From Camellia lanceoleosa (Eukaryota; Streptophyta; Magnoliopsida; Ericales; Theaceae), in NCBI GenBank assembly GCA_025200525.1, contig CM045763.1, forward strand, positions 62,817,018 to 62,881,017: a stretch of DNA of 64,000 nt, given 5' to 3'. Shown here one piece after another: positions 59,361-64,000 of the stretch. The position numbers and the translations under genes were made by a program. Positions within the stretch are counted from its first letter, which is position 1. Each line of letters opens with the position of its first letter. The notes under the pieces are model-generated. The model saw nothing but the letters and a program-made list of their open reading frames with translations, was not told where the DNA came from and did no database searches.

Positions 59361-60256
59361 TGAGAGGGTAATTTATGTGGAAATTGGGCCGAGCTAGAAT
59401 AAGTGGGCCGATCTATAGGCCGTATTAGAGAAACTTAGACCATGGGCCGCAGACAAGTAATAGTTCGGCCCAGAGAAAGAAGATCGTCGCCGGATGAAGA
59501 GAGGGCTTAGTCCGGTTGACCGTTGCCCCTCACTCAGATGGCAGTTCGGTCCTAAGTGTGTTAGACCGGTCCCAAAGTTTAGACCGGTTATGGCGCAGTA
59601 GGTTAGTCTGGTCTAAGGGCCTTGTTAGTACTTAGCTCGGTTGTTGGAGGAGAACCGAGGTGGGGATCGTAATTAAAGAGCCGGACTAAGTATAGATCGG
59701 TTGAAGATCACATGTGCCTTGCTTAAATTGGTGTCAGAGTTATTTCGGCTTAGCCCTCTTATGGATAGCCCGGTTTTAGCGTGTAAAAGCCGGGATAAGA
59801 GAAAGGAAGGTTACAGCCAAAGTGACAGTTATCTTGGTCATGTGGTAGTTCGGCCGTAAGAAGAGCCATCTCACTTGGCTTAAGCAGTGAAGAGGGTGTT
59901 GGGAGGATAAGCCTTATCTTCCAGGAGTATGAATCCTAGGAGGACTCTACGCAAGGAGGAGTAATCCTAGAAGGACTCTACTGGGGGGAATAAGAGTCCC
60001 ACCAGGATTGTGCCGCGCAAAACCTATATAAGCTCACCAATATCACATTTGGAGAGGTAATGCAACTCTTGCTTCCTGAATACCCTGAGCTTTGGCCTTC
60101 TTGTCTTCCTTACTGACTTAGGCATCGGAGAGGTTTCCGGCACACACCCGCCGGCTAGCTCACGTTGGTATTTTCAGGTGGTGGAACGACGACGTACGGA
60201 GGAACGCAGACTTGATCAACAGGATTATACAAGAAGGTGTATTTCTTTCCTGTACA
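59361..60256 (+). repeat. 3' LTR of family A
   Basis: 896 bp. By eye it differs from the 5' LTR at six sites (the positions matching 48544, 48866, 49012, 49141, 49324 and 49345). Target duplication ATTAG follows at 60257-60261. Confidence 0.95.
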
Positions 60257-60432
60257 ATTAGGTACAATTTATTTAAATTATTTATAGTTTTATTTTCTTA
60301 TTTATTATTTTGGGAGTTTGTTCAAATTATTTACTGCAGTTTTTAATTACAAATTGTTAAAAAAAAAAAAACTTAAATAGCTTGAAAAGAATTGATTATC
60401 TGGAGAAAAAAATTACTTGTCAACATTTAAGG

Positions 60433-60969
60433 TGTGTGAGTAATTTTCTGATCACACTGTCAATTCAGTGATCAGCTGGAGAGAACTGACAAAATAGATG
60501 ACACTTGGCTAACCTCCAACAGAAAGAGAAGATTCTGACGATAGTTCTTCTACCCGAGGGCACTCTGACGATCAAGTCAGTATATCTCTTAAAGATAATC
60601 AAGTACTAAATTCACTGTTCAAAGTGTAAATTGCGTACTTTAGAACTACGGGGTGCCTCTCTTTTATAGTTTACTCAATCCTAGTCCCATTAGAAGCCTG
60701 ACTTCTATGGACTCCCATTCAGTGCTTACTTTGGACTCTACAAGAGATAAGGATAGACTCCCTAAGAATACTATCCTTATCCATCTTGAAATCTTTCTTC
60801 ATTGTAGGACTCTTGTCCCTTATCTGTTTATCTCGGATTCCGACATCTTCGAAGACAACCTCGGCAACACCGAGATCACCTCGGCATAACGACCAAGACA
60901 CGTGGCACCTCGGCTGACACGTCGGCGTCACCTTGCCACGTGTTGGTACTCAGAAAATATATTCTCACA
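60433..60969 (-). repeat. Solo LTR of family B (537 bp)
   Basis: Ends TGTGTGAGTAA and ATTCTCACA, flanked by the perfect 5-bp duplication TAAGG (60428-60432, 60970-60974). On the minus strand it shares CTGACTTGATCGTC(A/G)GAGTGCCC, a TATAAAAGAGAGGC-type promoter and CAACACGTGGC(A/G)AGGTG with the LTR at 11522-12058, and has exactly the same length. Open frames across it are spurious. Confidence 0.9.
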
Positions 60970-60974
60970 TAAGG

Positions 60975-63240
60975 CAAAAAAAAAAAGTTAATTACAAAAT
61001 TTATAAAAAAATTTATAACTTTACATTTTAACATTTATGAAGTGGAGTGTTTTTTTTTTTTTCTTTTTAATTATTAATTTTTAGTTTATAATAAATTGTA
61101 CCAAATATATTCAATGCCAAAAAATAATAATTTTAATACACGTGTTACATATTATATATATATATATATATATTTATATTTATACGTGTTTCATTACACT
61201 TAATCACATATTTTTCAATCTTAATCATCACGTATTGGTCTGATTTTATCATTTTACAATTACTAAATAAAATAGTTAATAAAGCACAACAAACATTGGT
61301 ACATTCTTAAATGCCTTTAACAAAGGAGGCTTAACTCATACTAAACTTGGATTGACTTTTATTCTTACTTGAGTTACAATTTTATAAATAATCTCATAAA
61401 ACTCTTAAAATATAAGTGAACAAAGAATAATGGGATCATGTAAGGAAGCAAATGATCTCGATTCATAGAAGATCAAGTTTGGTAAAACTTTAATCTCCCC
61501 CTTCCTATGCCTCCCATGGAAAACATAGTATAGAAAATCATGTCATCATGCATGCATAGTATCACCGACCAATAATTCAACCATGGGGTGTTTTCAAAAA
61601 TTGGTAAAAAGTTGATTTTTTAACTTTTTTAGTTTATTTTGTCTTTTTGTGAGTAAGTTATGTGAGAGGTGATATGACCCAAAATTGGTAAAAAGCTGAA
61701 AATTGACTTTTTACCAGCTTCCCAAAAGAGCATCATATATGTTAGGTTATAATTAATTGATGATATTATGCGTAAATAATGATGTCATATTGCCATTACA
61801 CTCAAGGTTTTTTTTATTTTTTTGAACGGCGTGCCTCCGATGTAGCAAAAAAATGTAGTTAATAATATATATATATATTTTTTGTTTTTAATTTTAAATT
61901 TTATTTTTCTGGGCTACAAGATATATGGGCCAGAGTTGGCATACTACTCTAGGCAGGGGTGGTGTTTGGGAACCTGGGTTGCCTCAGTTTTTATGCGCAA
62001 CGGAAAAAAATTCAAAAATCAAGCACTGTAGCTGAGGATATCAGGTTGTCCAGCTGTATGGCACTTTGTGAGTAAAATGACGAAATCACCCTCCGTTGCT
62101 CCACCTATTTTGCACCATGACATTCATCTCCCACATCTCAACAAACTCTCACAGAACCCCTCTCTGTACCTGGACGCTTTGACCGAATAAGGTTGAGCAC
62201 CTCTCAGGCGGCTCACTCCGGTAGCATTGTTAGGGAAGACAAAGTACCCGATCCTTGACGACCTACTAAGGTACGGTTGCCAAATACCATCCTCTGAAAT
62301 TTATCTTCACCGATCTGCAAATAGTTCTCTCCTGTAATTTTTTTTTCTCCGTTCGTCTTCAGTAACCGATCTTTGTACTTAGCTTCACTTGCTCATGTGC
62401 AACAGAAATCACATTGCAATGCAAACTATTTTTCCTATTTCCCCTCTTTCTTCATTTTGGGTTTTGTTCAGATCTTCTTGACCAAACTTTTTTTGCCCCT
62501 TTCTGCCGACCATCTGGAAGTTGTCTGCATCTGGAAGTTCAAAAATGAAATTTATTTGGAAGTTGTCTGCATCCAAATGAATTTTAAAAAATACATTTAA
62601 AAATGGATTTTTTTAAAGAAATAATTTCTTCTGGAAGTTAAAGAACCGATTTCCATGCTAACAACTACAATGTTAAAAAATGAATTTCGCACAGATTTCA
62701 GTTTGGAAGTTGTCTGCATCGAATTTTTTTTTTTTTTTTCAATGAATTTCATTTCCTGTGTAGAGTACAAAACATGGCCACCATTATTTCTCAAAGTTAA
62801 TTGTTTTTTTTTTTTTTTTCTGGAGCAAAATTATTCCCATATATGAAATTTTGCTTTCATCAAAAAAATAATAAAATTTCTAATTTACATATTTTCTATT
62901 TCATTGAACCTGTTCTTTGTAGGCCCTAATTTATGAATTTTTTTAAAATTATTCCCATTTGATGAAATTTAAATTATTCAACCTGGTCTTTGTAGGCCCT
63001 ATATGAAATTTTATTCCCATATATGAAATTTTTCCCATAATTTAAATTAACCTGTTCTAATTTAAATTATTTCCATATATGACATTTTTTTTCTGGAACA
63101 AAATTATTCCCATTTGATGAATTTTTAGTTTGGGAAAAAATACATCTTTTCTAATTTCATTCAACCTGTTCTTTGTAGGCCCTAATTTATTGAATAAATA
63201 ATTTGATATATGGGAATAAAATATTTGCACCAATTCCGGA
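60975..63240. other. AT-rich intergenic DNA
   Basis: No convincing gene. A MITE-like segment is at about 61585-61731 (GGTAAAAAGTTGATTTTT inside both ends, inverted). 61910-62370 is less AT-rich (CTCTCTGTACCTGGACGCTTTGACC..) and could be an old gene fragment, but no protein motif emerges. 62510-62720 has three copies of GGAAGTTGTCTGCATC, and 62900-63185 three of AACCTG(T/G)TCTTTGTAGGCCCTA. Confidence 0.5.
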
Positions 63241-64000
63241 CACTACTAAAAAAAATACTTTTTGCGATCGCTATAAACCGTCGCAAATAATAAAAAACAG
63301 CCGCAAAAAGACTTTTTGCGACGGCCCATGCGACGGCAAATGGGGGTCGCGAATATGGGGGTGGCAAATACTTTTTGCGACGGCAAAACAATGGTCGCAA
63401 ATTATTTGCGACCACCTAAACTACTTATGGCGACCGTTATTTTGCCGTCGCAAAAAACAAAGAAAAACACTAATATGATCTTTTGCGACCATCTTGTTAC
63501 CGTCGCAAAAAATAAAAATAAAAATAAAAACAAATAAATAAATAAAAGCATTGCATAAACTAATAGAAAACTAAAAGTTCCATCCTGTCCAACCTTCCAT
63601 GAAAAGGATGCAGAGACATTATGAGGTAGCTTTTCTCCTCAGCCAAGCATTTAATCATCTATCAAGCATACAATTGAACTCATAAAGTAACCAACTTTAC
63701 GTGACATTTTGGAATTATGTGTGCTTACGGTTTATAAAAGTTGCAAGGTGACTCAACCATGTTTACACGTTTACGACATTTACACGCTTTCTAAATTTCA
63801 CGCACATTTACACGGTTCTAAATTTCAAATCTTTGTCTTCTTGCTATACGCTACTAATTATTTCAAGTATCGAACCCCAAAACTATATACGTCTGCCTTC
63901 TTTGTAAGTTGTCCTAACAAAAGCGTACTCGGGGCTAGGTATCCCTAGAGCGTAAAAAGATGAACGGTGAGATACGTAGAGGAAACAACAAATGGAAAAA
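63241..64000 (+). mobile_element. CACTA-type element, left end (continues beyond window)
   Basis: Starts CACTACTAAAAAAAATACTT, a CACTA terminal repeat, followed over 270 bp by many copies of TTTTGCGACGG/CCGTCGCAAAA in both directions (63263, 63283, 63312, 63375, 63452, 63480, 63502), the sub-terminal transposase-binding arrangement of this superfamily. No right end appears, so the element runs past 64000. The sequence after 63540 shows no gene. Confidence 0.65.

Larger units (their letters stand above)
48455..60256 (+). mobile_element. Complete Tat-lineage Ty3/Gypsy retrotransposon, family A (11,802 bp)
   Basis: LTRs of 896 bp each (48455-49350 and 59361-60256), both TG..CA, are flanked by the 5-bp duplication ATTAG (48450-48454, 60257-60261). 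Order: LTR, primer site, gag, protease, reverse transcriptase, RNase H, second RNase H, integrase, hairpin tandem repeats, antisense three-exon gene, polypurine tract, LTR. Dual RNase H and an extra 3' gene place it in the Tat group (Retand/Ogre/Grande relatives). I counted six differences between the LTRs (0.67%), five of them transitions, so insertion is recent. Gag-pol nevertheless has frameshifts and stops, so this copy would need proteins from elsewhere. Confidence 0.95.

Noticed and set aside
61910..62370. Possible old gene fragment
   Set aside because: Base composition is less AT-rich but none of the six frames gives a motif, so I only note it.

Overview
The window is nuclear DNA of a flowering plant, most likely a eudicot. 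It is AT-rich, the introns are short with GT..AG ends, there is a plant RAF-type kinase gene with an N-terminal PB1 domain, and the repeats are plant types (Tat-lineage Ty3/Gypsy elements with two RNase H domains, CACTA, hAT, MULE and Helitron ends). The species cannot be named from the sequence. There is one 100-N assembly gap at 6804-6903.

Layout. 1-4267 (minus): a broken multi-exon gene combining an HMG box, a DUF1985/plant-mobile-like domain and the start of a Ulp1-type (C48) protease; it runs off the left edge. 5297-6803: rearranged fragments of a CLASSY-like SNF2 gene, in direct and inverted copies, ending at the gap. 6904-12058: the 3' part of an old Tat-type LTR retrotransposon (family B) with a decayed antisense gene, a polypurine tract and a 537-bp LTR. 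12647-22132: Helitron-like elements head to tail, one holding a tandem array of about 500-bp units and an RPA-like exon. 24190-25050: a short repeat and an old LTR remnant. 26517-33587 (minus): the one clearly intact host gene, an eight-exon PB1-RAF-like kinase of 1,056 residues whose introns contain a SINE and MITE-like insertions. 33660-36134: AT-rich DNA with MITEs. 36144-37808: a Pack-MULE with a 9-bp target duplication and a captured gene 5' end. 39256-39944: a solo LTR. 42094-46409: a non-autonomous hAT element split by a 3.4-kb solo LTR. 48455-60256: a complete, young Tat-lineage element (family A; 896-bp LTRs, ATTAG duplication). 60433-60969: a solo LTR of family B. 63241 onward: the left end of a CACTA element.

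Gene relationships. The kinase is the only gene with a full, splice-consistent reading frame that looks like a cellular gene. In the family A element, gag-pol is broken by frameshifts and stops, whereas the three-exon gene on the opposite strand between pol and the 3' LTR (58190 down to 56139) is intact and encodes 628 residues. The same antisense gene, with the same exon 2/exon 3 junction and phase, survives as a pseudogene in family B at 10429 down to 8411. The two families therefore inherited this antisense spliced gene together, and in the young copy it is better kept than gag-pol. That is the most notable biological signal here.

Most of the rest is layered transposon history, and several insertions can be dated relative to each other because their target duplications are exact (ATTAG, AGTAA, CCTGC inside ATTGAACA, TAAGG, CTAAATCTT).
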